From contig JAXDOR010000232.1 in the NCBI GenBank assembly GCA_034668825.1, forward strand, positions 1 to 64,000: a DNA stretch of 64,000 nucleotides. The letters run 5' to 3'. This DNA is from CANKHA01 sp034668825 (GTDB taxonomy: Bacteria; Pseudomonadota; Alphaproteobacteria; Rhizobiales; Xanthobacteraceae). The notes beneath the pieces were generated by a model. The model saw only the letters and a list, made by a program, of their open reading frames with translations. It had not been told where the DNA came from and ran no database searches. Within the stretch, counting starts at the first letter, position 1. The number at the start of each line of letters is the position of its first letter. Positions 18,056 through 26,784 of the stretch are shown here, piece after piece. Position numbers and translations under genes: made by a program.

Positions 18056-18526
18056 CTACGCCGCCCTGACTTCGGAGCCGACGTGAAGCACGCGGTCGAC
18101 GTCCAAGAGAACAAGAAGCTGCGCTTCGAGCCGGTATACGCCAGCCGAAACCAGCGCCAGGCGCGCGTCGAGATTGACTGGGTTTACTTCCAGGCCGCTG
18201 TCTGGAAGCTGCATCACCTCGCCGATATCGTCGATCAGAAGGCCGTATGACTCCCCCCGGTATTCGATGCCGATCGCGAGCGATTGGCCTTCCTCCTCGC
18301 GCTTCGGCACGCCGAGGCGGCAGCGCATGTCGATGACCGTCACGATACGGCCGCGCAGGTTAAGGATGCCCGCGATCTCGGGAGAGGACAGCGGAACGCG
18401 CGTCAACCGGTCTGGCATGAAGACGTCCTGCACGCGCGAGATTGGCAGCCCAAATAGCTGCGAGCCGATCATCGCCGTGACGTATTCCGTTATGCTTCCG
18501 TTGCCGCTATCGGTGCTCGTGCTCAT
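18056..18526 (-). CDS. cheW: Chemotaxis coupling protein CheW
   Basis: A 156-residue CheW domain protein ('YVTAMIGSQLFGLPISRVQD', 'GILNLRGRIVTVIDMRCRLG', 'YGLLIDDIGEVM'). It links chemoreceptors to the CheA kinase. It starts 8 bp after cheA stops, so it is co-transcribed and probably co-translated. Confidence 0.96.
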   Translation of the reverse strand: MSTSTDSGNGSITEYVTAMIGSQLFGLPISRVQDVFMPDRLTRVPLSSPEIAGILNLRGRIVTVIDMRCRLGVPKREEEGQSLAIGIEYRGESYGLLIDDIGEVMQLPDSGLEVNPVNLDARLALVSAGVYRLEAQLLVLLDVDRVLHVGSEVRAA

Positions 18527-18534
18527 GGCTTTCC

Positions 18535-21201
18535 CTAGGCCGCCTGATTGATGTCGGCGGCCTGATCCTTGAGCGCCGCAATGAGACCTTCCCGGTCAAA
18601 CTTGGCCACATAGTCATAGAATCCGACCTGCCGTCCGCGCTCGACCGCTTCTGGAGAAATGACCGACGACAAGGCGATGACCGGCACGTCCGCCATTCGC
18701 GGATCGCCGCGCACCTCTTGCGCGAGATCGAAGCCGTTCATGCCCGGCATCTCGATGTCTGTGAGAATGACGTCGAACCGGCGGCCGTGTTTTATCAAAG
18801 CCAAGGCATCTTCCCCGCCCGCGGCGGTGGCAACATCGTAGCCGGCGGCCTTGAGTACCGGAGCAAGCATGTTGCGGAAGAATGCGGAGTCATCGACCAA
18901 CAAAACCGAACGCAACACCGGTGCAGCATCAGTTTGCTTCCGGCGGAACCAGTTTTCGAAGGCGAGCGGCAGGAAATGCCCAATGTCAATGATCTCGGTC
19001 GCCTGACCCTTGATGATCGCGGAGCCGAGCACACCTGAACGGTCGCTGCCGACCTGGATGTCGAGCTTGTCGTCGACAATGTCGAGGATTTCGTCGACGA
19101 CCAAGCCCATCGACCGCTCCTGGTCGGTGAACACCAGCAGCGACTGTATACCTTGCGTCTTCACCCGCACATCGTCACTGACGGGCACGAGCGGCATCAA
19201 GTGGCCACGATATTGCACGAGGTGGCGCCCGTTGGAGATTTCGATCCTCGACGCATCCACTTCCTCAAGCCGCGTGACCAGCGACAAGGGCACGGCCTTA
19301 GGCTGCAGCGAACCGGCGCGGAATATCAGCATCGAGGTGGTCTGCTCGGTAGCATCGGCGCGCTGACCTTCTGCGCTCTCCTCGTGCCGTTCCTGCGATC
19401 TCAGGGACGTTCCGATTGCCTGGGCGATACCGTTCGGATCGATAATGAGGATGACCGAGCCGTCGCCGAGGATGGTGTTGCCGGAGAACATGTTGATGTG
19501 CCGCAGCATGGTCGACATCGGCTTCACCACGATTTCTTCCGTGTGGAAGACGCCGTCGACGACGATACCGAAGGTCTCGCTCCCGACCTGGGTCACCACG
19601 ATGAACCCATCGCCGGCTTCGCCTCCAGCCTTCCGCTCAACCCCCAGCAGCTTGCTGAGGTGAACCAGTGGCAGCAGCTTGTTGCGCAACCGCAGCACGG
19701 CCGCGTCCTTGATGTGCTCGATGCGATGATCCGAATTGCTCCGGGCGCGAACCAACTCAACCACCGAAAGCTGCGGGATGGCAAAGCGGTCGCCGCTAGA
19801 TTCCACAATCAAGGCCGAGACGATGGCAAGCGTCAGCGGAATCTTGATGGTGAAGCTGGAGCCTTTGCCAAAAACCGACTTCACGTCGATCGTCCCGCCG
19901 ATCTGGTCGATGTTGTTGCGCACCACGTCCATGCCGACCCCGCGGCCGGACACGCTTGTGACCTGCGCGGCGGTCGAAAATCCGGGCGAGAAGATAAACT
20001 TGTGAATCTGCACCTCGGACATCTTTTCGATTTCGATTTCCGAGACGAGACCGTTGGCGACAGCTTTTGCCTTGATTTTTTCGGTGTTGAGCCCGCGTCC
20101 ATCATCGGAAATCTGAATCACGATGTAGCCGCCCTCGTGATAGGCGGACAGCCGGATGGTCCCCTTTTCCGGCTTATTGGCAGCGCGGCGCTCGCTTGGA
20201 AGTTCCAGGCCATGATCCGCCGAGTTGCGCACCATGTGGGTCAGCGGGTCCTTGATCAGATCCAGCACTTGACGGTCGAGTTCGGTCTCGGCGCCGTGCA
20301 TCTCGAGATCGATCTGCTTGCTAAGCTCGGTAGCCAGATCGCGGACGACGCGCGGCAGCTTCTGCCAGGCATTTCCCACCGGCTGCATCCGCGTCTTCAT
20401 CACGCCTTCCTGCAACTCGGCGGTCACACTTGAAAGCCGCTGCAGTGGAACTTTGAATTCGGAATCTTCGTGACGCCGTACGATTTCCAGGAGCTGGTTG
20501 CGGGTCAGCACCAGTTCGGAAACCATGGTCATCAGCTTTTCGAGCGTGTCCACATTGACGCGGATCGACTGGTTGGCGATCTTGCCTTCGGAGCCTTCAT
20601 CCTCCGCTCTGGTCTTGGCGGCGGCGCTATCGGCTTTTGCATCCTGCGACTTAGCCGCCGGCGCGGAAGGTTTGGTTTCCGTAGTCGCGGCTGATGGACC
20701 AGGAGTCTCGCGAAATGCGCGCTCAAGCTCGTCGAGTGAAACTTCGCCGGGGCGCAATGGCCGTTCCAGCTTCTGATCAACCAACGCGCCTGCGCTTTTA
20801 GAATTGGATATCGAAGCGGGCGCGGCCGTTCGTTCCACCATGCGCTGAAGATCACCGATGAGATCGTGATCCGTTCCCGCTGACTCTTTCTGATTCTGCT
20901 CGAGCGTATCGAGCAATTCCTTGATGCGGTCGATGGTAGCGAGGATGAGTGTTACCGCTTCGCCGGTAACGGGCATCCCATCGCGGAATTTTCCCATCAG
21001 CGTCTCCGCGGCGTGCGCGAGCGCTTCGAGACGAGGCAGGCCGAGGAAACCGCACGTGCCTTTGATCGTGTGCACGAGACGAAAGATATTGGCGAGAATG
21101 CTGGCGTTGTTTGGCTCCTGTTCGAAGCGAACAAGTTCCACATCGACCACATCGAGACTCTCGTTGGTCTCGGTCAAAAACTCACGCAACAAATCATCCA
21201 T
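18535..21201 (-). CDS. cheA: Hybrid chemotaxis histidine kinase CheA with C-terminal receiver
   Basis: An 888-residue kinase. HPt domain 1-105 with His44 (LVHTIKGTCGFLG); Ala-rich linker 140-220; dimerisation domain ~225-290; HATPase ~295-470 (N box 'LVRNSADHGLE', G1 'DDGRGL'); CheW-like domain ~480-610; a second CheW-like domain ~635-745; receiver ~765-885 with phospho-Asp in 'VILTDIEMPGMNGFD'. The second CheW domain and fused receiver make it longer than E. coli CheA (654 residues); the receiver may serve as a phosphate sink. ATG at 21201 was chosen because MDDLLREFLTETNESL is the normal start. Confidence 0.96.
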   Translation of the reverse strand: MDDLLREFLTETNESLDVVDVELVRFEQEPNNASILANIFRLVHTIKGTCGFLGLPRLEALAHAAETLMGKFRDGMPVTGEAVTLILATIDRIKELLDTLEQNQKESAGTDHDLIGDLQRMVERTAAPASISNSKSAGALVDQKLERPLRPGEVSLDELERAFRETPGPSAATTETKPSAPAAKSQDAKADSAAAKTRAEDEGSEGKIANQSIRVNVDTLEKLMTMVSELVLTRNQLLEIVRRHEDSEFKVPLQRLSSVTAELQEGVMKTRMQPVGNAWQKLPRVVRDLATELSKQIDLEMHGAETELDRQVLDLIKDPLTHMVRNSADHGLELPSERRAANKPEKGTIRLSAYHEGGYIVIQISDDGRGLNTEKIKAKAVANGLVSEIEIEKMSEVQIHKFIFSPGFSTAAQVTSVSGRGVGMDVVRNNIDQIGGTIDVKSVFGKGSSFTIKIPLTLAIVSALIVESSGDRFAIPQLSVVELVRARSNSDHRIEHIKDAAVLRLRNKLLPLVHLSKLLGVERKAGGEAGDGFIVVTQVGSETFGIVVDGVFHTEEIVVKPMSTMLRHINMFSGNTILGDGSVILIIDPNGIAQAIGTSLRSQERHEESAEGQRADATEQTTSMLIFRAGSLQPKAVPLSLVTRLEEVDASRIEISNGRHLVQYRGHLMPLVPVSDDVRVKTQGIQSLLVFTDQERSMGLVVDEILDIVDDKLDIQVGSDRSGVLGSAIIKGQATEIIDIGHFLPLAFENWFRRKQTDAAPVLRSVLLVDDSAFFRNMLAPVLKAAGYDVATAAGGEDALALIKHGRRFDVILTDIEMPGMNGFDLAQEVRGDPRMADVPVIALSSVISPEAVERGRQVGFYDYVAKFDREGLIAALKDQAADINQAA

Positions 21202-21384
21202 GGAAAAAGGCCTTGGTCGAAGGCGCGGCCCCATAGACCGCCGCCTTTCGGGAGCGGGCTCAGTGTGTTGTGAAAGGGTTTAATTTTAGTGTGCGACGGG
21301 AAGCGGCGTTAGGAGGTAATATCTCGTTAAGATTTAACCATCCGAGGACGCAGCCGTTGAATCTCTCAAGAGCGCGGAACGCGC

Positions 21385-22032
21385 TTAGGGAGCTTCCGCG
21401 TGGGTCGCCGCGACGATCGCCTCGCCTTCGGCTACCAAGGTCATTGCGAGACCGCAGTTTCTGGCCAGCATGCCGGTATAAAAGGGTTGGATGGCGTGGG
21501 CGTCGACTGGCCCCTCGGAATTTCCCGCCAATAAGTTCGGCAAATGCTGCGGGATTCTTCCATTCAGTCCGACTGCGGTGATGCGGAAGTTCATGGCTTC
21601 GCCCTCGCCGACCGGATCAACCGTCAGGGCTCCTCCCCGGGGGATCGTCTGCCCGGCGATGACGAGCATGTTGAGTAGGAGCTTGACCCGATTCTTCGGC
21701 AATAGTGTCCGCGGCAGATTCCAGCCAAGCTTGGTTTTGTCATCCTCCAGAAAGCCCCGCGCCAAGCCTTCGGCGTCGCCAACATCGATTTGCGCCGCCG
21801 CCGACCCCGCTGCCCCAAATGCCAACCGGCAGAATTGCAGCCGGGCCGAGGCCGTGCGGGCGCTCTTCTTGATCAGATCGAGGGCGAAGGTCTTGGTTTC
21901 TTCGTCCTTTTCCTCTTCGAGGACTTCCAGACCGTTGACGATGGCGCCCACGGGACTGATGAGGTCGTGGCACACCCGGGAACATAGAAGCGCCGCGAGG
22001 TCGAGGGCATCGATGGTGATCGGGCCGGACAT
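21385..22032 (-). CDS. chpT: Histidine phosphotransferase ChpT
   Basis: A 215-residue DHp/degenerate-ATPase protein. Phospho-acceptor His22 lies in 'LLCSRVCHDLISPVGAIVNG', followed by 'LEVLEEE'. ChpT passes phosphate from CckA to CtrA and CpdR in alphaproteobacteria. Its place beside the che genes, 6 kb from ctrA, fits this order of bacteria. It is separated from cheA by 183 bp with no visible gene, so it likely has its own promoter. Confidence 0.93.
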   Translation of the reverse strand: MSGPITIDALDLAALLCSRVCHDLISPVGAIVNGLEVLEEEKDEETKTFALDLIKKSARTASARLQFCRLAFGAAGSAAAQIDVGDAEGLARGFLEDDKTKLGWNLPRTLLPKNRVKLLLNMLVIAGQTIPRGGALTVDPVGEGEAMNFRITAVGLNGRIPQHLPNLLAGNSEGPVDAHAIQPFYTGMLARNCGLAMTLVAEGEAIVAATHAEAP

Positions 22033-22142
22033 AAGATGTCTCCGGTGGGGCGGCTAACGAAGGTGGATGGAGGTACGCAAGGGCGACTCGGATGGCCGTG
22101 CGGCTTGATACACCGCTCGCGCCGCGCCTGCCAAGGCAACGG

Positions 22143-22664
22143 TCAGGGGACCAGGGTGCGGAGCACCGCCGGCCATTTCCTTTCAGCCACGGTCAGCACG
22201 GTGTCCGGGTCTGCGGCGAAGCTGTTGCGCGCGTCTGGACTGTAGAACAGATAGAGCCGCTCGCCGACAATGGCCCATATTTGCGGGTGCCCCGGCGTAG
22301 CGACCCCCCGCGCCACGGCCACCGGATCGTAGCCGCCGAAGACCGGCGTATAGACTTCTGGGTGCTCAAGAAAAGCCGTGCGGTTGCCCTCATTGCGGAA
22401 ACGCCAGGTGGTGGCGGCGGCGGTATATTCGATCTCGCCTCGCCCCATCATTGGCCTGGCATCGGTGAAATAAGCGACCGGGTCGAACCCACTTAACGCC
22501 AGCCCGCGACGCGGATCGGTGACCACTGTCTCGGTTGCCGCAGCTAGCCCGGCCGGCAATAGCCCCCCGGACAAGCCGCACAGCAGGAGAAAGCGGAAAC
22601 CCACTTCCATCATCGCGGCGCCCGGCGACTTTCGCGGCTGCCGTGCTGTAGTCATACTTGTCAT
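22143..22664 (-). CDS. YHS domain-containing exported protein
   Basis: The predicted protein of about 173 residues has a hydrophobic export segment (VGFRFLLLCGLSGGLLPAGL) and a YHS-type domain: 'LALSGFDPVAYFTDARPMMG', then 'WRFRNEGNRTAFLEHPEVYTP' and 'FGGYDPVAVARG'. YHS domains are small, often metal-linked folds; the role here is unknown. Start choice is uncertain: ATG 22664 and the MM pair at 22613 are both possible, the latter giving a more normal signal peptide. The frame's extension to 22988 is antisense to eipA and is not used. Confidence 0.8.
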   Translation of the reverse strand: MTSMTTARQPRKSPGAAMMEVGFRFLLLCGLSGGLLPAGLAAATETVVTDPRRGLALSGFDPVAYFTDARPMMGRGEIEYTAAATTWRFRNEGNRTAFLEHPEVYTPVFGGYDPVAVARGVATPGHPQIWAIVGERLYLFYSPDARNSFAADPDTVLTVAERKWPAVLRTLVP

Positions 22665-22761
22665 TGATGGTAGGTTGATTCGAGGCGTCGGGCCTCGAAT
22701 ATAGACCGTCCGCATGAGCAACGAGTTAAACGGGCCGTTCCCAGCTTCCAAGGAGCACTCG

Positions 22762-23358
22762 ATGCGCGCCCTGCTGCGATCCTTTGTTTTGGTTCTTCTC
22801 GTCGCCGGTTTCGGACTCGGGCCTGCCGGCGCGCAACCCAGCCCGCAACCTGGTCGGCCACCGGCGTCGTCGAACAGCCACTTCGCACCTAATGAAATCC
22901 TCGACGCCGGGCACCAATTTTTTGGCTCCGTGTCGCGCGGGCTTGCCTCGATTGTCGAGAAAGCGACGAGCCAGTGGGGCCAGCCCAACGGATATATCCT
23001 CGGCCAGGAAGCTTCCGGCGCCTTCGTTGGCGGTCTGCGCTATGGCGAGGGCACGCTTTACACGAAGAACGCCGGGGACCTGCGCGTCTATTGGCAGGGT
23101 CCGTCGGTCGGCTTCGACCTGGGCGGCGAAGGCGCCCGGACCATGATGCTGGTTTATAATCTTCCCAGCACGGAAGCGGTCTATCAGCGCTTTGCCGGGG
23201 TAGACGGCTCCGCCTATTTCATCGGCGGCTTAGGCATGACGGCGCTCACGGCCAACAATATCATGGTGGTGCCGATACGCACCGGCGTTGGCATGCGTTT
23301 GGGCGCCAATATCGGCTATCTCAAGTTCACGCCAGAGGCGACCTGGAACCCCTTCTAA
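22762..23358 (+). CDS. eipA: DUF1134 envelope protein, EipA homologue
   Basis: A 198-residue exported protein: signal peptide 1-24 (MRALLRSFVLVLLVAGFGLG), then a DUF1134 domain ending 'IGYLKFTPEATWNPF'. In Brucella EipA is a periplasmic DUF1134 protein needed for cell-envelope integrity, with expression tied to CtrA; nearness to chpT and ctrA agrees with that. The ATG at 22762 was selected for AAGGAGCAC upstream and the proper signal peptide; an ATG at 22714 would put charged sequence before it. Confidence 0.88.
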   Translation: MRALLRSFVLVLLVAGFGLGPAGAQPSPQPGRPPASSNSHFAPNEILDAGHQFFGSVSRGLASIVEKATSQWGQPNGYILGQEASGAFVGGLRYGEGTLYTKNAGDLRVYWQGPSVGFDLGGEGARTMMLVYNLPSTEAVYQRFAGVDGSAYFIGGLGMTALTANNIMVVPIRTGVGMRLGANIGYLKFTPEATWNPF

Positions 23359-23517
23359 GCCCCTCATTTCTCTGCCAGGAAGCGGATTGTCGCCGGACGC
23401 GTCATTATTTGGCCCCGACGCCGCAGTTTAGGTTAACCAACGTTGAAGCTGGCAGGGGCCGCCTCTACATGGCATTGTCACGCTATGGGGCGAAGATGAG
23501 TTCCGGAGGCGTTCTTA

Positions 23518-24801
23518 ATGGTTGAACCGATCATGTTTTTTGGGATCGGGTTCCTGGTCGCAGGCCTGCTCGGGCTGGTGTTCATCCCCCTCGTTCACGC
23601 CCGCGCCGTGCGCCTCACCATGCGGCGGCTGGAAGCCTCCACGCCGCTGTCGATGGCCGAAATCCAAGCCGACAAAGACCAGTTGCGGGCGGAATTCGCC
23701 ATGTCGACCCGGCGCCTCGAAATGAGCGTCGAACAGATGAAGGCCAAGACCACGGGCCAACTCGCTGAACTTGGTAAGAAATCCGACGCCATCAACCGCC
23801 TCAAAGTGGAGCTTGGAGAAAAGACCGCCACCATCTTCGCGCTTGAAGCACGAGACAAGGCGCTGAGGGATCAGTTGCGCGCGACGGAAGAAGAGTTTTC
23901 CATCAAGCTCGTCGCCCTGCACGAGGCCGAGCGCACGCTCAGCGATAAGGAAGCCGCGCTTGCCAAGCTGACGGCGAGTCTTGACGAACATTCGGCGGCC
24001 AGCGACAGCAAAAGCATCGAGCTTACGGCTCTGCGCACTCAGATCATCGCTCTTAAGGACCGGGTCGTCGACTTCGAGCAACAAGTCAACACCATGCACG
24101 AGCGGCTCTCCCGCGAGCGCATCGACGCCGAAGAGGCCGCCCAGGAACTCGCCGCCGAGCGCGACAAGGTGGAAAATCTCGCCCGGCGTGTTGCCGAGCT
24201 GGAGCGCCAACTTATTGCGCAGACCACCGAGGCGGAGATTCTCGGCCGTCGCGCCGAGCAACTGGAGACGCGGCTGGCCAACCAGGTTCGCCTTCTCGCC
24301 GAGCGCGATTATCAATGCGACCAGTTGCGCAGCCACCTTGATGGTGTGCGCAAGACGGAAGCCGACCTGCGCGCCGAACTCGGCGAGATCGAAGGTCGCC
24401 ACAAGGCTGAAACCAGCAGCCTGAAGGCGGAAAAAGCACTGGCGGAAGAACAGCTCGACCGCCTGCGCGAGGAACGTGCAAAATTGCATCGCGAGATCGC
24501 GACGATGAAGCACGAGATAGAATCCTTTTGGGCTTCCGACCGCGTGGAAAACGCCTTGCTGCGCGAGAGGATCAACGACGTCGCGGCCGAAGTCGCTCGC
24601 CTCACCATGACCCTCGAAGGGCCGGGCTCGCCGATCGAAGCGATCCTCGCCGAAGATGCCCGCACTCATGTCAACGGAAACGGCGCCTCCGTGACCGACG
24701 AGGCCGCCACATCCGAAACCGGCGAAACGGGCAGCAGTAATCTTGCCGACCGCATTCGCGCCCTGCAAGGCCGAGCCTCACAGATCGCGAAGCCCAATTA
24801 A
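23518..24801 (+). CDS. Membrane-anchored long coiled-coil protein
   Basis: A 427-residue protein with one N-terminal membrane helix (residues 5-26, IMFFGIGFLVAGLLGLVFIP) and about 330 residues of Glu/Ala/Leu/Arg-rich coiled coil, ending in an acidic low-complexity tail. This architecture recurs in Rhizobiales, but I know no defined function; a scaffold or envelope role is plausible. It directly precedes the tRNA-Val gene and begins 160 bp after eipA. Confidence 0.75.
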   Translation: MVEPIMFFGIGFLVAGLLGLVFIPLVHARAVRLTMRRLEASTPLSMAEIQADKDQLRAEFAMSTRRLEMSVEQMKAKTTGQLAELGKKSDAINRLKVELGEKTATIFALEARDKALRDQLRATEEEFSIKLVALHEAERTLSDKEAALAKLTASLDEHSAASDSKSIELTALRTQIIALKDRVVDFEQQVNTMHERLSRERIDAEEAAQELAAERDKVENLARRVAELERQLIAQTTEAEILGRRAEQLETRLANQVRLLAERDYQCDQLRSHLDGVRKTEADLRAELGEIEGRHKAETSSLKAEKALAEEQLDRLREERAKLHREIATMKHEIESFWASDRVENALLRERINDVAAEVARLTMTLEGPGSPIEAILAEDARTHVNGNGASVTDEAATSETGETGSSNLADRIRALQGRASQIAKPN

Positions 24802-24821
24802 TTCGCGAAGTCAACGGCTGC

Positions 24822-24850
24822 TTGACACCCGCCGCTTCCGCTCCCTAAAT
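24822..24850 (+). promoter_or_regulatory. Sigma-70-type promoter of tRNA-Val
   Basis: TTGACA (24822-24827), a 17-bp spacer and CTAAAT (24845-24850) lie 17 bp before the mature tRNA 5' end. The -35 is consensus and the distance is right for a tRNA promoter. Confidence 0.65.
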
Positions 24851-24867
24851 CACGGCCCCGCTCGGCC

Positions 24868-24942
24868 GGGCGCTTAGCTCAGCGGTAGAGCGTTCCCTTC
24901 ACACGGGAGAGGTCGTAGGTTCAATCCCTACAGCGCCCACCA
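24868..24942 (+). tRNA. tRNA-Val (anticodon CAC)
   Basis: A 75-nt cloverleaf with acceptor GGGCGCT/AGCGCCC, D arm GCTC-AGCGGTA-GAGC, anticodon stem TTCCC/GGGAG around the loop TTCACAC (anticodon CAC at positions 34-36), T arm GTAGG-TTCAATC-CCTAC, discriminator A and encoded CCA. No copy of its 3' end was noticed elsewhere in the window that would mark an attachment site. Confidence 0.97.
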
Positions 24943-24952
24943 GCCTTCGCCG

Positions 24953-25909
24953 CTACGGCTGCACAACCTTCCGCTTTTTCTCGGTGAGTACGAGGTAGAG
25001 CGAACTGGCGACGATCAGAGCCATGCCGACAAAGCTCCAAGGCCCAGGCATCTCACCGAACAACAAATAGCCAAGCGCCGCCGAATAGATGATGCGCGAA
25101 TAGTCGAGCGGCGCCAGCACCGTGGCGTCGCCCTGCGACAGCCCATGCGTGATCATGGTCTGGCCGGAGATGCCGAGAAAGCCGACCACGGCGAGCAGCG
25201 CGAGTTCCGGCCAGGTCGGCGTCACCCACAACAGCACCGTCGGTATCAGCGCGAACAACGCGTTCCAGAAGGCGTAATAGAACATGATGATGCGGGTAGG
25301 CTCGGTCGTCTGCAAGCGCTTGATGCAGATAACGACAAGCCCACCGAACAACGCACCGGTAGCGCCGACGAATGCGCCGGGCTCAAACCCGGCGGTGAAA
25401 GGGCGCGCATAGAGCAAAATTCCCAGGAAGCCAACGACCGCGACCATCGAGCGGCGCCAGCCGGCGATCTCGCCGAGAAACATCAGAGCCAGCGGGATCA
25501 TGAATAGCGGTCGCGAGAATTGCAGCGCCATCGAGTCCGCCAGCAGCATATGCGTGATGGTCCAGAAAAAGCAGGCGTTGCCGACCGCGCCGGTCGCACC
25601 GCGCAGGAGATGCATCACGGGCCGTTTCGTGCGCAAGGCCTCGAACGGGTTGCGAAAGAACAGCGGCAGCACGAAGAAGAAGCCGATCAAGGACCGGAAG
25701 AAAAGGATCTCGATGCTTGGAATGTTCGAGCCAAGATATTTCACCAGGGTCGCCATGACGACGAGCGTCAGCGATCCCGCCGACACGAGCGCTGCGCCGC
25801 GCGCGACGCTTTCCATCCCCTCCCACCGGGCCCGGGCCAATGCACGCGGTTTTTGCAACCAGGGAAAGAGGGGAGCTCCAGGAACCGGGCTGGCTTCGTC
25901 TTCTTGCAT
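24953..25909 (-). CDS. DMT-superfamily (EamA) transporter
   Basis: A 318-residue protein with about ten hydrophobic segments arranged as two EamA repeats ('SLTLVVMATLVKYLGSN', 'FFRSLIGFFFVLPLFF', 'LLFGEMPGPWSFVGMALIVA'). Members export or import small metabolites; the substrate is not evident. It converges on the tRNA gene, ending 10 bp after it. An internal ATG at 25816 would remove the 31-residue leader, which may be nearer the true start. Confidence 0.9.
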   Translation of the reverse strand: MQEDEASPVPGAPLFPWLQKPRALARARWEGMESVARGAALVSAGSLTLVVMATLVKYLGSNIPSIEILFFRSLIGFFFVLPLFFRNPFEALRTKRPVMHLLRGATGAVGNACFFWTITHMLLADSMALQFSRPLFMIPLALMFLGEIAGWRRSMVAVVGFLGILLYARPFTAGFEPGAFVGATGALFGGLVVICIKRLQTTEPTRIIMFYYAFWNALFALIPTVLLWVTPTWPELALLAVVGFLGISGQTMITHGLSQGDATVLAPLDYSRIIYSAALGYLLFGEMPGPWSFVGMALIVASSLYLVLTEKKRKVVQP

Positions 25910-26033
25910 TATGGATATGCTTGTGGGTCTCGGGACAGATTGTGGGTGAAAACGATCAGCGGCAGGACTATATAAGTATCCTCACAAAATCTACGGCCGG
26001 TGAGCGCGCAGCTCCAATCGCAAAGGGCATAGC

Positions 26034-26624
26034 TTGAACGAAGATACGAAATCAAAAGTGCCCGCCGCCGCGGCAGCCCCCGGGCATAATTCATTTGCCG
26101 ACGTGGTGTGGGAGCGCAAGACCAAGCACCGGGTGTTCGTGCGCGCGCTCGAAGGCACCTATGGCGAATTGATGCGGGAGTTGTTCACGCAGCCGCGCGT
26201 CTATCGCACCAAGGATCTGAAGTGGAAAGGCGGCCCGCAAACCTACGGCAAGAAGATCATCAACCCGCAGGCGAATAGGGTCACGCAGGCGATCGAGACC
26301 CATATCGAGGTCTATGCGCCAGGCGGCCGCAACAGCAAGCACGGTCACATGAACAGCGCCGTATTCTATGTGCTCAAAGGCAAAGGCCATGACGTGCATG
26401 ACGGCAAGCGGCACGATTGGGAAGCCGGCGATTCAATGATCGTGGAAAACGCCTGCGTGCATCAGCATTTCAGCGATGAGGAGGATGACGAATGCATCGT
26501 CCTCGTGATGAAGGCGAAGCCGTTATTCCTGTTCATGCATATGCTGTTTCAGAAGGTCTCGGAATTTCCCACGAAGGAGGGAACGCCGAAGCAGCTTGCC
26601 TTCACGCCGCCGCAGGATTTGTAG
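26034..26624 (+). CDS. Cupin-domain protein (paralogue of the 27833-28447 gene)
   Basis: A 196-residue single-cupin protein. Metal ligands are likely the His residues in 'KHGHMNSAVFYVLKGKGHDVHDGKR' and the later 'CVHQHF'. It is very similar along its whole length to the product of 27833-28447 (shared 'RVFVRALEGTYGEL', 'RELFTQPRVY', 'KAKPLFLFMHMLFQ'). Start is TTG at 26034 with AAAGGG about 10 bp upstream; there is no ATG in a suitable place. It is on the opposite strand to the main cupin operon, so it is likely a duplicate with separate expression. Confidence 0.85.
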   Translation: MNEDTKSKVPAAAAAPGHNSFADVVWERKTKHRVFVRALEGTYGELMRELFTQPRVYRTKDLKWKGGPQTYGKKIINPQANRVTQAIETHIEVYAPGGRNSKHGHMNSAVFYVLKGKGHDVHDGKRHDWEAGDSMIVENACVHQHFSDEEDDECIVLVMKAKPLFLFMHMLFQKVSEFPTKEGTPKQLAFTPPQDL

Positions 26625-26641
26625 CACACCTTGTTGATCCG

Positions 26642-26737
26642 CCTCATCCTGAGGAGCCGCGCATTGCGCGGCGTCTCGAAGGATGGGCGGCCTCATGCTT
26701 CGAGACGCATCGCTTCGCGATGCTCCTCAGCATGAGG
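26642..26737. repeat. 96-bp rhizobial-type intergenic palindromic repeat
   Basis: The outer arms CCTCATCCTGAGGAGC and GCTCCTCAGCATGAGG pair almost fully. Inside are further inverted pieces (CGCGCATTGCGCG; CGTCTCGAAG with CTTCGAGACG; ATCGCTTCGCGAT). This type of element is widespread between genes in Bradyrhizobium and Rhodopseudomonas. It lies after the 26034 cupin gene. Confidence 0.8.
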
Positions 26738-26745
26738 TCCTAAAC

Positions 26746-26778
26746 TTGTCATGGCCGGGACAAGCCCGGCCATGACAA
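26746..26778. repeat. Perfect 14-bp inverted repeat, GTCATGGCCGGG family
   Basis: TTGTCATGGCCGGG and CCCGGCCATGACAA pair perfectly around ACAAG. It sits between two convergent genes (cupin and His-rich protein) and could end transcripts from both sides. Related copies are at 6099-6167 and 27225-27254. Confidence 0.8.
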
Positions 26779-26784
26779 CTCTCA

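Noticed and set aside
19153..20433. 426-codon open frame antisense to cheA
   Set aside because: The opposite strand encodes a complete CheA with all domains; the antisense product is His/Asp/Arg rich and unlike a protein family.
22664..22988. N-terminal extension of the YHS protein frame upstream of 22664
   Set aside because: This part is antisense to eipA and does not look like a signal peptide or YHS sequence; the internal starts fit better.
23515..24768. 417-codon open frame antisense to the coiled-coil gene
   Set aside because: Mirror of a highly biased Glu/Ala/Leu coiled coil; there is no independent evidence for translation.
24868..24942. tRNA-Val as integration site of the accessory region
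   Set aside because: No duplicate of the tRNA 3' end was noticed near 37.9 kb or further right, and core-like genes lie between; not supported.
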